64,000 nt of DNA from Semisulcospira habei (lineage: Eukaryota; Mollusca; Gastropoda; Semisulcospiridae). A model generated the notes under the pieces. That model was not told where the DNA came from. It ran no database searches and was given only the letters and a program-made list of their open reading frames with translations. The stretch covers positions 134,259,124-134,323,123 of the forward strand of contig BTPG01000003.1 in assembly GCA_036245525.1 (NCBI GenBank), in the 5' to 3' direction. How positions within the stretch are numbered: position 1 is the first letter of the stretch; every line of letters begins with the position of its first letter. Made by a program: the position numbers and the translations under genes. Positions 11,399-22,487 of the stretch are shown piece by piece.

Positions 11399-12194
11399 AA
11401 CCTAAATTACAAACAAACAAAATAAATAAATAATTTAAATAAATAAGATAAAGTAAGTCTAAGGTACCTGGGACATATGCATGCTAGGTAAAGGATAGAT
11501 TAAAAATTATGAACATACACAGATGTGCATGTCCTTCTTTTGGTAGGTGTTCTGCGGTTTTATGTGTGTATTTAGGTAAGGGTTGGGAGCAGGCAGTATG
11601 GCACCTATTACCATCTACATATGTGTATATTTTCTTGTTTGCTGATGTGTATGTACAAAACCTTCATTACAAGCAAACAAAATAAATAAATAATTTAAAT
11701 ATATAGTTATTTGGGTTTAATGTCGAGCAGGCGACCAATGCCATCTCATGGCGGTTAAATAAAAAAGATAAGTAAGTCAAGATACCTGGGACATATGAAT
11801 GCTCAGTAAAGGATAGATTATGAACATGCACAGATGTAAGTGTCGTTTGGTGGGTGTTCTCTGGTTGTGGAGTGGGGTTGGGAGTGGGCAGTATTACCAA
11901 ATATGTGTATGTGAACATCAGCATATGTACAAAACCTACTTTTCAAACAAATAAAAATAAATAATAAATTTAAATAACTAGGACATATGAATACCAAGTA
12001 AAGGATATATTATGAACATGCACAGATGTGCATGTCCTTTAATGGGTGTTCTATGGTTTTGTATGTGGGGTGGGGAGCGGGTGGTATGCACCTATTACCA
12101 TATATGTGTACATGTTATGTTCACATCATATATGTGTATATGTATGTTCTCATCTTGTATGCTGATGTCCTCCACCCAGGTCTACCCTGGGGGA

Positions 12195-12530
12195 CTTGGG
12201 TGGGGTTAACTACTTTTTAGCTCCCAGGGTGACCCTGGTCAGCCCCACAGGGTGGGTTTTCCCCTCTATTCAGGGGCGTGTGTTTCTGTCTACCCTTGGT
12301 ACATTCACCTGTATTTACCTTTTTTAAACTCTTCATACTGTCTGCACTGCTTGTAGCTCTTGATATTGGATGTGTGTTGCTAAAGGGTCTAGTTAGGTTT
12401 ATTTAGTGTATTAGACCAGCTGGCGACATACATTCAATATTCTGTTTAGTTTGGGTTTTTTTCACAAGCAGTGCAGGCACGTCCTGAGAAAGTCTTGTTG
12501 CTGTCGGGACGTTAAACAATGTACAATCAA
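12195..12530 (+). mobile_element. SINE-like element with GGGACGTTAA tail, copy 1
   Basis: About 335 bp homologous to 30826-31165 (opposite strand) and 32265-32575. Shared blocks are CAGGGTGACCCTGGTCAGCC, a CTTGATATTGGATGTGTGTTG block, GACATACATTCAATATTCTG and TTGTTGCTGTCGGGACGTTA. It ends in CAATCAATCATT-type repeats. No tRNA head is obvious, so it may be a LINE 3' end rather than a true SINE. Confidence 0.7.
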
Positions 12531-13009
12531 TCATTTTATGCTGATGTGTATGTGCAAACATACATCACAAACAAACAAACAAACAAACAAATAATAAATT
12601 AATAAAATAAGTTGGGGATACCTGGGACATATAAATATGCATGTTAAGTAAAGGATAGATTATGAACATGCACAGATGTATGCATATTGAAAACAAATTT
12701 CCTCTCCTTGGTGACCACTACCATACCACTATAGTGATCATGTGCATCAAGGAATTCCTTCCATCCATAATTAAAAGGATAAATAATAAATAAATATGTA
12801 AGTGAATACATACATGAATCAATAATAAATAAATAAATAAAACATGTAATATAATAGAGAGGGCTACTATCTGTATTGTGTCTCATGCAGTCCTGATAAA
12901 GCTTAATCATAAGAGTTCTTGTGAGTACTTGAGTGCGGATTGGTTGAATTGGTTGCAAAAACTAAAATTTTATATTTAGGTGTTTAGCTGAACATGGTGA
13001 TTTTGATGG

Positions 13010-13275
13010 AAACGGTTCGGTGATGGATTTCACTCTGCCTGGCTTGTGCTTAAAGCTGAGGTGCAATGAGAAAAACCCGCCCAGCGCGTGTTTTAAAAAG
13101 ACTACAGGACCCAGCTTGGGCCCTGCCCCTAAGTGGGTCAAATCGGTTCGTAACACAGTTGACGGAGTTGGCAACTGCGTATCCCGAGCTTGCAAAACTC
13201 TCGGAAAACGACAGACCACTTCCTGTTGCACGGAAATCATCGCGATTAGCAGATCGGACAACAGCAGACGATTCT
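13010..13275 (-). repeat. Dispersed repeat, left arm of an inverted pair
   Basis: On the minus strand it carries CAACAGGAAGTGGTCTGTCG, GAGAGTTTTGC, CTCCGTCAACTGTGTTACGA, AGCTGGGTCCTG and TTTAAAACACGCGC in the same order as the plus-strand copy at 13795-14035. Long ORFs here read through repeat and are not supported as genes. Confidence 0.7.
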
Positions 13276-13481
13276 GTGACACTTTGAAACTGACCGACAG
13301 CCACGGATTGTACGCGCTGGGGACTATGATGGCAGAATGCACGGCTGTACATGCTGTAAGTATGACTCCTGACACTTTGTAGTTGTGAACGAATTTTGTC
13401 AACACGTACATCCAGTCCAATATAGGATAATATAAATAAATAAAGAAGCATTGTGATGTACATCCAACACAGTAAAGTGGA

Positions 13482-13484
<3 letters not shown>

Positions 13485-13574
<90 letters not shown>
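13485..13574. repeat. (GA)n microsatellite
   Basis: About 90 bp of uninterrupted GA, lying between the two arms of the inverted pair. Confidence 0.98.
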
Positions 13575-13578
<4 letters not shown>

Positions 13579-13794
13579 AACAACAAACACAAAACGACAA
13601 ATAACCCCTCCTTCCTCACCCTTCCGATATCAAATAAAGCTTCAGGCTGTACTGTGTAACTTACGGATAGCTCGGCCTGGTCCATATCCAGTGTGCGTCC
13701 AGGCAAGACACAAATGGCCTGCTCTGTCCGTCGGGTGGTCGAGTGTCGTCTGCTACTGTTGATGTCAGTAAAAATATCACTGGTTTAGATCAGT

Positions 13795-14035
13795 GATCGC
13801 GGTGCGCACTCGCTGCAAACAGGAAGTGGCCTGTCTTTTTCACGGGAGTTTTGCCAGCACGACAAACGCAGTTGAAAACTCAGTCAACTGGGTTGCAAAC
13901 CGGTTTGCCGAAGTTAGCCGAACGTTCACGAAGACAGGGCCCTCGCTGGGTCCTGCAAAGTTTTTTTTAAAACACGTGCGGGGCGGAGTTTTGTGACTGT
14001 TTCTCAGCTTTAAGACAAGTCGGATACGAGTGTGC
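13795..14035 (+). repeat. Dispersed repeat, right arm of an inverted pair
   Basis: Plus-strand counterpart of 13010-13275, ending in CTCAGCTTTAAGACAAGTCG. A poly-A run follows at about 14073-14091, which would suit a retroposed element oriented on the plus strand. Confidence 0.7.
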
Positions 14036-14804
14036 TTGACCAGTTAAAAATCCCATCTCCACTAATAAAATTAAAAAAAAAAAAAAAAAAAAGAGCAGAC
14101 CTGCACTTAGAGCCGTTAGGCTGAAAAACAGACGAACAACATGCATGTTGTATCCTGCCAAAGAATGTTGAAGATGGTCGGCAGACACATTGCACAACAT
14201 GCACAAAGGGAGTTTACTTTCGATATGCTTTCCTCCAACAAAAGACCGAGTTCTATGGAAAAGGCTGTTTTCAAGACCAGGAAAAATAACGTATTTGACG
14301 TTGATAAGATGTTCAAATCGAAAATAAACTCTGTTTCAATTCAGGAGCAAAGTAAAGCTTCATCAACCGTGCTCGTCTGATTGACTTCTTTAGAAGGCTT
14401 CTCGCTGACCGCCATTTTGAAACTAGCGACGCGACCATGCTTACCGCATTAAAAATAATACTTTTAAATTTATTTTATCGTATATATGTATGCATGTTTA
14501 CTTGCTGATGATTTTAATTTACTCACTGGAATAAACTTGTAACTTGTATGCTTGAAATTTTCAATGTTATGCACAAAAAAATGTCTTGCACCTTATCCGG
14601 GCGGTGTACGAGGACTGGTTCCCTCACATAGAAAAATAGCTTTCGAAAAACACTTCTACAAAAATGTCTCCATCCTAAGGACAAATATTGTTGCCATGCA
14701 TAAACTATATGGCATTAGTACTTTCGTTTCGTACCTGCAAACCATTGTTACTCTTTTGACGAACTACTTAGTCTGCAGAAATTGCGAAAAGCTGTTAGAC
14801 TATA

Positions 14805-15270
14805 TAACACACACACACACATCGACGCGCTTTCAGAAGAGCATTCAGTTGACCCGTGTACTTAGTATATCATGTACCTAGGTAAAGTCAACCTGCTTTC
14901 ACACAAATTAGAGCAAGACTGAAATTGTACTGTGAAGTTCTAGTTTTGTTACCATTTTCTCAAGTCTATGAAGCGAAAGTGAAACTCATATGAGGTAAAA
15001 TATCAAATTACGTAAAAACTAAAACTTACGTCATAACAAATGACGTTTAACAAATCAACGACGCGTATGTCCTGCGCCCATTATAAAACTCACTGACGCA
15101 TTGGCAGATCTGCGAGACTTTTTCAATAGGAGATAATTCAACATCAGAATCAGATCAAAGGCAAAAGGTAGAGACTATTGACAGCGAGGACATCTCTCAT
15201 ATAGAAGGGACTTTGTGGGTTATATTTCATCCCATCTTGTTTTTACTTAGGCTAACTGCACGGTAACTTG
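14805..15270 (+). repeat. Dispersed 450-bp repeat family, copy A
   Basis: Begins after a short CA run with the TTTCAGAAGAGCATTCAGTT block and CGTGTACTTAGTATATCATG, and continues through an AAGTGAAACTCA block and TTCAATAGGAGATAATTCAA to a CATCCCATCTTG block. An inverted copy covers 52075-52600, and its first third also occurs at 8265-8395. No ORF or clear terminal inverted repeat. Confidence 0.8.
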
Positions 15271-15359
15271 GCACCTTACTGACTTCGGCTAAACTACAGA
15301 TGATCTGGAGTAGGTCTGGCCACAGACACGCAGCATAGACACATGGTGCCCAAGAGTAC

Positions 15360-15560
15360 TCTAGCTATGGTAAATAGCCCCACTGCCTTGTGGAGAGGCA
15401 CAAGCTAAAGGAGTCAACCCCACACAAAGTACAAGTACCAAATGGTTTATTGTCGGAGGCATCTGGGCCCATAGACAAGGGTGGTGGTGAGGGTAGGGAA
15501 ATTTGACATACATACACGAGCGATCGATTCAAAGCCGAATACAAAAACACATGACACGGA
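15360..15560. repeat. LINE leader-like segment
   Basis: Shares GGTAAATAGCCCCACTGCCT and the following GAGGCANAAGCTANNGGAGT block with 17608-17665, which lies just upstream of the RNase-H LINE coding region. Probably a stray piece of LINE 5' leader. Confidence 0.5.
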
Positions 15561-16073
15561 TAACCGACAGTCATTCGTCTGGTTATAGCACACCAGCATC
15601 AGTGGCACGGGTCACTGGGAATAATAATGTCCGTCAACCACACGTAAGTGCGACATCTGCCATGAAATGAACGTCTCATCACATGAGGAGGTAAGATCGC
15701 ACAAGTTCCATCACCCTGTGCATGTCAGTCTCTGCCCACTCCAACTTCTCCTTGTACTTGTCTCTTTCCACCTCTTTCCACATATTGAGGCTTTGAGGGT
15801 ACATGAGTTCTTTCTAAAGCATGTGGCGTCGGTCCTGTTTGAAAAACCAAAACTTGATGCAGGTCTGTCTCCCCTCACTGAAATCAGTCACGACAACATT
15901 GTCACAACTCTCGCAGACAAAAGTTTTTTTTCAGGGGCCATAGGTTCACACACCACTCTATAGAATGTTCGGTTCCTAGTGTTGTCCCAGCAGACGACGC
16001 TGAAGTGACCTATCAGTAAGTCCAGACACGTATTCTTGCATATAATTTATGGGTTTGTCTGTCATATCGTTTT

Positions 16074-16559
16074 TCATAGTCTCATTTTCAGCATATTGCA
16101 AATATGTGTCATTGTCACTGTGTTTGCATCACCGCAGTCCATCAACCCGCACGGATACAGCATGGCTGTCATGTTTGCTTGCATCATATCTAGGTCAGAC
16201 AGGACTCTCGTGCCGCTCGGCGTATCAGGAGTGTGTTGTGTGTCGTCTGCTCTTGGTTGCTTGTCATTTGGCGGTGTCGGCATAAACAATGGCGTGACGA
16301 AAGTCTCTTCACTTGCCTTTTCTCCGTCTGCTTTTTCTGCCTTCTGGCGCCATTCCTCTGCTCTCTTTCTGTCTCTCCTCAGCTGACTGGGTGGTTTGCG
16401 GCGGTAAGTATTCAGTACTCGATCGTACTGTGTTGGCGGGCTTGTGTCATGGTTGGCGACACTTCCTGTACCCGACGTAGATGTGAGCCTCAAAACGACG
16501 ACCGTTTTCTCTCCCTCCCCGGTGATTTTCCATGAGGACAGCATGGATTCGTTAAGCAT
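16074..16559 (-). pseudogene. LINE ORF1-like fragment
   Basis: 161 codons from a good ATG. The N-terminal SSWKITGEGEKTVVVLRL is followed by a basic, Arg-rich stretch YRRKPPSQLRRDRKRAEEW, then a Pro/Thr/Asp-rich tail. I recognise this layout from short ORFs that accompany mollusc retroelements, possibly a nucleic-acid-binding ORF1, but no zinc knuckle is visible. The opposite-strand frames over the same DNA are shadows. It could instead be an exon of an unrelated gene; function not established. Confidence 0.4.
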
Positions 16560-17104
16560 GGTCGTCAGGGATACCTCCAGCGCTTTAGGAAGTCATACAG
16601 CCGGCATTTACCAGAGTTTTGACGATAAAATCGGACCACAGAAATTGACCTGTCCTGTCGCAGTTTTCAGGCAGATCCTGAGTAAAGCCCATAACTTTCC
16701 GGCAGCTGCGGCAGCCAAGCTAGTGCCAAACGCCGTGTATGCACTCCTTTGGACCCACCAGTGAGGCCGGGCGACATTCACCCTGGCTTGCGCCCTGGAA
16801 AGGCCACTCCAGCCGCATTACACGGTGTGGCAACAACACGGGAGGAGTGATACGCCCAACCGACTGGTGTAGAGAACGGGCGCTATGGGCTGCCTCCGTC
16901 GGTGGAAGGGATCATCGCATCCCAATGGTTAGCTGTCGCCCGGGCTGGGCGTCAGGCCAATACGGTGCTGAGCCGCCAAGGTCTGCCTGTTTCCGTGGGT
17001 GCTTAGAGCTCAGTACCTCAGGTACAAAAAGCTCGAGGAAAACGTGTACCAGGCAAACCAAGAAAAACAAACGATGTCTTTAGTTTCGCCAGCTGAAACG
17101 TTAG

Positions 17105-17390
17105 TTAGGTAGTTTGTTGGGTTTAATGCCGAGCAGGCGTCTAAGGCCATCTCACAGCCAGACTAAAAGAATGGTGTAAGACAGAATGTAAATACGTAAA
17201 ATATTTCAGGCTTAAATATCACACATGTCTTTAATGGATATGTCTACAGACTCTTGAAAGGTCAAAACAATAAAAGCAAGCTGAAACGTGAGAACCATGT
17301 TCCAAGACTTTCCGCCGACCTTCAACAGTTTGAAGACTCCAGAGAGGCTGGACGTGAGCACAGCTGCCTTCCAAGAGCAGGAAGTAGGCA
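17105..17390 (-). mobile_element. RNase-H LINE 3' UTR fragment
   Basis: Plus-strand TTTAATGCCGAGCAGGCGTC, CAGCCAGACTAAAAG, a TTCAGGCT block and GTCTACAGACT follow the same order as 470-650. So this is the 3' UTR of the same LINE family, oriented on the minus strand and separated from its ORF. Confidence 0.7.
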
Positions 17391-18173
17391 GGAGAAACAC
17401 ACATACACAAATAAAAAGGTGAGTCTGTCCAGCGCAGAGTAATTATCCTTGGTATGTGTACAGTTCCACCAGCGCTAGTCTCACCTATCTGGTTCGTGAG
17501 CGCCCTCCAAGAAACGAGGCTCACCACCAGTGGGTCCCTCAAAGAACAGAATTCCACGTTCTTCTGGAAAGGCAAAGAGTTTGAATGAAACCAGATCCCC
17601 AGCGATGGGTAAATAGCCCCACTGCCTTATGGGTGCCTTGGAAGAGGCAAAGGCTAGGGGAGTAAACCCTATACAAATCCGGGCAGGGATGCTCGATAGC
17701 CTTGGTTGGCAGATCTCCTTCGAGAAGGAAAACTCCGAGGAAAAACCTGAATAGATCGGACTCATAAGCCTTGGTCGGGAACCCATCTAGGAGAAAGACA
17801 CTCCAAAGCCAAACCATCCTGTGCTCCCAGGAAAGGCCTTTTGACCAGGAGTTAAGGGTGAGGTAACCCCGACAGAAACCCCGAGTGCTAAAGACGGAGG
17901 TACTGGGCTGCACAGCACACTCTAATAAACCACAGTACCACGCATATACAGCCATATGACACTTGGAGATGGATTCAACAAAAATGGTGCTCGCGCTGTG
18001 GAGTCTCACCAGGCAGATGCAGTACCGGGCTCTGCGCCTCTTCGGAGCCCACCCCCAGCGACTGGAGGACCTTTCCAACTGTCTCGTGGAGCCAGGGGGA
18101 CGGGGAAGTAGAGCGACTGGCCAGCGAAAAAACATGACCAGAGACAAAGAAAACCCTATGTGAACATCATGCA

Positions 18174-18800
18174 TTGAAATGCAGAAGGGGTTACCAACAA
18201 GAAAACAGAACTAGAGCACTTTCAGCATCCAACAGCATAAACATCTGCTGTATACAAGAGACACACCTGCAAGAAGGGAAACCCTTTAAGGCCAGAGGAT
18301 ATCAGGTCTTCCGAAGTGATCGCCTAGGGAGGAATAAAGGGGGAGTTATGACTCTAGTTAGAAACAACCTGAATGCCAGCGAAACCAGGAGATTCATGGA
18401 AGAGGCGGAATATATTCAGGTCAAGGTAACCATCAGTGACAGCACCCTTGACCTGGTTAACTACTACTGCCCTAATGATAAGCTGCTGTCCCTCGACACT
18501 ATCCAGGTCCCGGACAGTGGATTCCTCATCACTGGTGACTTCAACAGCCAGTCCCAGAGTTGGGGATATGACACACTTGACAAGAGAGGAGAAGACATCG
18601 AGGAGTGGCAAGATGAAAACCACCTGATACTTGCCAATGACCCTGCGGACCAACCTACCTCCTACTCTCGCCGCTGGCACACCACCCAACACCAGACCTG
18701 GCGCTTTGCAATGAAGATGTTCATAAGCACCTCAGCTGAACAGTAGGACCACAGTTAGGGGCAAGTGACCACCGCCCTGTCCTCCTCTCCCTAAAAGGAA
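18174..18800 (+). pseudogene. APE-type endonuclease domain of the RNase-H LINE
   Basis: The sequence has ICCIQETHLQEGKPFKARGY (catalytic Glu in QET), then GGVMTLVRNN, then LITGDFNSQSQSWGYD (catalytic Asp/Asn in GDFN). In a shifted frame near 18760-18775 lies an SDHRPV-like motif (catalytic Asp-His). The first strand containing the usual N-terminal Asn is upstream and also frame-shifted. The endonuclease would nick target DNA for target-primed reverse transcription. Broken in at least two places. Confidence 0.75.
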
Positions 18801-18859
18801 GCACAGCAGCTAGCTCGCCACACCGGCCTAGATGAAACTACCGAAAGGCAGACTGGCAC

Positions 18860-19237
18860 TTGTTCAGTATCCGAACGAATGAGCTAATGCAAGACCTCGC
18901 TGTGTCTAGAAGGAACATCAACAATGTGGTGAGAGATTTTAACGACATTATCAGTAAGGCGACCAATGAAACCAGACCTCGAGGGGTCCGGAAAAACTAC
19001 ACCCTATACTGGACTGCAGAACTTCAGAAAGCACATGACAACCTCACTAGGGCCAGAGAAGACGCTGAAACCAACCCCAGCCAAGAAAACAACATCAAGC
19101 TAGAACAAATTAAGGCCCAGTATCTGAAGATGAAGTTGGAGTGCACACGAAGAAGTTGGAGAGAGAAGACTGCAAGTCTGAACATGGAGAGGGACACCAC
19201 CAAGTTGTGGAGACTGACCAAGGCGTTGAACGATTAG
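18860..19237 (+). pseudogene. LINE endonuclease-RT linker segment
   Basis: 125 codons of charged, mostly helical sequence (KNYTLYWTAELQKAHDNLTR) typical of the spacer before RT in this group. It ends at a stop, and the RT frame opens at 19421. Confidence 0.65.
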
Positions 19238-19420
19238 GGCACCAGGGAACAGAAGATCACCCTGGAAGAAGAAGGGAAAGCACTGACTGGTTGGAAAGCT
19301 GCAAACATGTTTGCACAGATCTATGCAAAAGAAAGTAATGTCTCTGTCCCACGAATGCTTGAGAAAGAAATCAGACAGGAAGAAAGAGAGAGAACATGAG
19401 ATGTAAACATCGATGATGCA

Positions 19421-20281
19421 ATGAAGATAGACATCACCCTTCCCGAACTGAAGAGGGCCATCAATCAGCTGAAGAAGAAAAAAATTCCAGGTTCAGATAG
19501 CATCTCAAATGAGACGTTACAACATCTTGGCAACATTGCCTTAATGAAGCTACTGGACATCTTTAACCACAGCTGGAGAAGAGGACAGGTACCCCAGTGC
19601 TGGAAAGAAGCCAGGATGATCCCAATTTTGAAGAAAGGGAAGAATAAGTCCAAAGCCCTGAGTTATCACGCCATCAGCTTCACAAGTTGTGTGTGCAAGA
19701 CCATGGAGCGCATCATCAACAAGCGCCTGCGGTGGTACCTGGACTCCGAGAGCATTATCGTGTCAAGGCAAGCTGGCTTTAGAAGCTACAAGAGTACAGA
19801 AGACCAGACAACACATCTTGCACAGGTCATAGAAGATGCCTTTCAAGATCAGAAGGTGACATTAGCTGCCTTCATTGACCTACAGAATTCTTTCGACAAG
19901 GTGTGGAAGGATGGTCTCCTTGTGAAACTCATTCGCAGTGGCATCCAAGGGAACATGTACCAGTGGACCAAGTCATACCTGCACAATCGCAGAGCCCGTG
20001 TGACAGTGAATGGGTACTGTGGCCAAAAAGTGCTGCTGCGTCAAGGGGTGCCACAGGGGGGAGTCCTGTCACCGACCCTGTTCATACTCTTTATCAACGA
20101 CCTTGTGCCAGAGCTACAAAAAGGAGTCCATGCAGCCTTGTACGTAGATTACCTGGTACTCTGGTGCACAGAGGAGTATGCAACAACCGCTACATACAGG
20201 ATGCAGCTAGCCCTGAACAGGCTGACAGACTGGACCAACAACTGGTGTGTGACCATTAACACAGAAAATTCATCAGCCACA

Positions 20282-20284
<3 letters not shown>
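19421..20284 (+). pseudogene. Reverse transcriptase domain with mutated active site
   Basis: Ordered RT motifs: KKKKIPGSDSISNETLQHLG (motif 0/1), CWKEARMIPILKKGK (2), RQAGFRSYKSTEDQ (finger), AAFIDLQNSFDKVW (motif A; catalytic Asp present), GVPQGGVLSPTLF (B) and YVDYLVLW where YADD is expected (C). In motif C the Ala and the second Asp are lost, so polymerase activity should be lost. The frame then runs into the CT microsatellite, giving a false Leu-Ser repeat tail. Confidence 0.85.

Positions 20285-20285
<1 letters not shown>

Positions 20286-20371
<86 letters not shown>
20286..20371. repeat. (CT)n microsatellite inside the LINE ORF
   Basis: About 86 bp of CT between RT motif C and the rest of the polyprotein. 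LINE sequence continues on the far side, so it arose within the element. Confidence 0.97.
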
Positions 20372-20375
<4 letters not shown>

Positions 20376-20578
20376 AAAGCAAAGGCTGGAAACCTAACAC
20401 TGGGCAACACCCCGCTGCGGTATGAAGACCAACATACCTTTGACAAGAGGCTGACGTGGAAGCCGCACATCTGGAATGCAGAAACGCAAGCTAGAAGAAA
20501 GCTGAACATCATGAGGAAGCTGGCTGGAAGACAATGGGGAGCCAATGAAAGATCCTCAAAAATGTATATCAAGGCACA

Positions 20579-21541
20579 GTGAGAGCACACCTTGAGTACG
20601 GTTCCAATGCATGGTTGACGACAACCCAGTCACACCAGCAGACCATTGACAGAGTTCAGAACCAGGCACTGCTTATCATCACCGGCGCAATTAGATCCAC
20701 ACCAATTGAAAAGACAACAGGCATCCCACCCCTGCGCATGAGAAGACATTGGAAAACCTTGATACGGTCCACAATGGTCAAGTCTTTTAAAGACCATCCT
20801 ATGAACGCCAGGATGAAACAACCAACCTCAGGAAGACTGAAAAGATCTAGCTTTGTGAAGGAGACGAGAGCACTGCAGAGAAAACACCAGGCAAAGCTCC
20901 CTGCGCAGGGAGAGGCTGTGAATCCAGCTAGCGACCTTGCACCCTGGGAAACTAAGCCAGAAAACATCACCATCTCTTCCACTGTACTCTACATCACCAC
21001 CAAAGATGAGCACAGCACTGTGAGCAAGAAAACCCTGACACTGGCCATGCTCGAAGAAAAGTATCCCCAAGAAGCATGCATACGGGCATACACCGATGGA
21101 TCAGCCACAGATGCAGTTCAGAATGGAGGGGCTGGGGTGTACATTCAGAACCCCAACGGAAAATGGCAGGCAGAGGCAGTACCAACAGGTCTTAGCTGCA
21201 CAAATTACAGGGCTGAGGTGGAAGCCCTGGTCCGCGCTGCAAACACTCGTAAGGGCACTGCAGACCCTGATGCCCAGATTGTCTTCCTGACTGATGCCAT
21301 GTCTGTCCTTGAGGCAGCAACAGCAAGCAAACTGCCACGTGTACAAGAAGCACTGCAAAACATCAAGTGCACGAGACTGGTGCTGCAGTGGATCCCTTTA
21401 CACTGTGGTATCTACGGCAATGAAGAAGCTGACAGAATGGCAATAGTTGGCGCAGAGGAAGAACAAGTTGAAAATGAGTCAGCTTCACAGAGATTAAGAC
21501 AATCATTAAGTCTGTGTACAGAACACCACAATGGCCCCTAG
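20579..21541 (+). pseudogene. LINE RNase H domain region
   Basis: 320 codons. The first 140 are RT C-terminal (RAHLEYGSNAWLTTTQ). RNase H follows with all four expected acidic positions: Asp in AYTDGSATDAV, Glu in YRAEVEAL, Asp in FLTDAMSVLE, and Asp in YGNEEADRMA. Unlike the RT, this domain looks catalytically complete. A frameshift near 21530 leads to the Cys/His tail. Confidence 0.85.
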
Positions 21542-21876
21542 ACAGTTACCATCAGCTGTCCAGACAAGAGCAGGTGACCATCTTCCGTCTGAGGACCGGG
21601 AACAACCGACTCAATTTCCATCTGCACAGACGCTTCCACCTCGTTCCATCTCCCCTGTGCCCTTGTGGAGAAGCAGAGCAGACCACAGAGCACATCCTAC
21701 AGGACTGTGGGAGCCACCAGCTGCTGAGGGAGGAGATATGGCCGAAGCCCGCCACTCTACAAGAAAAACTGTGCGGGCCTGTGGAGGCGCTACAGAAGGG
21801 CACAGATTTCATGTTGAGAGCCAAACTCCAAGTGAGACGGCGTTCGAGAAGAAGAAGAAGCTGCCTGTTTCGTTGA
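21514..21876 (+). pseudogene. LINE C-terminal Cys/His motif
   Basis: The sequence contains CPCGEAEQTTEHILQDC, the CxC...H...C zinc-knuckle-like end that follows RNase H in related LINEs, then an Arg-rich tail encoded by the terminal GAA/AGA repeats. Confidence 0.7.
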
Positions 21877-21929
21877 CAAGTTTTGCTAACATGCTGATAA
21901 AATTAAATTTCTACAAAATTTGAATTTTT

Positions 21930-22210
21930 TTCGCGTTATTTGCTGATCTCTTTTGACCCTTGACTTTTCTCAGAGATCATCCAAATTAGCATGCAGGTAT
22001 CTCTGGGTTTGACGTTGTAAATAGTACTTGAAATAGAACAATTTTGGGCCAGAAATTGTCTACTTTGTGATCTATTTCTTGATCTGTTGTGACCCTTGAC
22101 CCTTCCGAGGGGTCATCTAAATTAGTGTGCATATGAAGGTCTTACGATCAAGTATATCACCACAACAACAGCGTTGTGTTAAAAGTTATGAATGGTATCT
22201 GAAGAAAAAA
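21930..22210 (+). repeat. 165-bp repeat family, dispersed copies
   Basis: Two degenerate units anchored by GACCCTTGACTTTTCTCAGA and GTGACCCTTGACCCTTCCGA, about 140 bp apart. Same family as 1-1680. Confidence 0.8.
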
Positions 22211-22487
22211 AAAATACATGCGAACACATCCGACATCCGAAAAAAAATCGCTCCCTGAGGCGAACAAAAAAATCGCGTCGTGTTTGTTTTGCAGTGGGAT
22301 ACGTAATTCTTTACTGAATCGGTCAAATAGAAACAAACAATCATTGAAACGATTTGTTTTGTCTCGGACCCGCTTCGGATTCTGATCGTATTCGTATCGG
22401 ATTCGTACTTATGGAAACGTAGCTTAACCTGCTTATTCATGGACAATGTTCATTCGCAACACACAGATCGTCACTGACTGAGAGATT

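Larger units (their letters stand above)
10590..12690 (+). repeat. Degenerate tandem array, unit about 210-280 bp
   Basis: Units share ATGTACAAAACCTACATTAC followed by AAACAAA, GATAAAGTAAGTC, ACCTGGGACATA, ATGAACATGCACAGATGTGC and GGTGTTCTGTGGTTT. The ACAAAACCT anchor occurs near 10695, 11394, 11655, 11930 and 12550. Two units (10752-10803 and 11706-11756) carry a 50-bp LINE/SINE-tail segment at the same internal position; a third lacks it. A LINE relic (11000-11400) and a SINE-like element (12195-12530) interrupt the array. Confidence 0.75.
17570..21865 (+). mobile_element. Near full-length RNase-H LINE, inactivated
   Basis: Order on the plus strand: leader (about 17570-18150), endonuclease (18174-18800), linker (18860-19237), RT (19421-20284), CT microsatellite (20286-20371), RT C-terminus (20372-20578), RNase H (20579-21480) and a Cys/His C-terminus (21514-21876), ending with a short GAA-rich tail near 21845-21860. 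The domain order APE-RT-RNase H fits the I/Jockey/Nimb group. It is inactive: stops and frameshifts divide the ORF and the RT active site is mutated. The right flank at 21930 is the 165-bp repeat family. Confidence 0.8.

Noticed and set aside
12962..13600. 212-codon minus-strand ORF with a Leu-Ser repeat
   Set aside because: It is GA microsatellite plus dispersed repeat; no domain seen.
16739..16830. 2A-like peptide (GDIHPGLRP) at a LINE start
   Set aside because: It lacks the NPGP core, and the frame is not linked to a LINE ORF.
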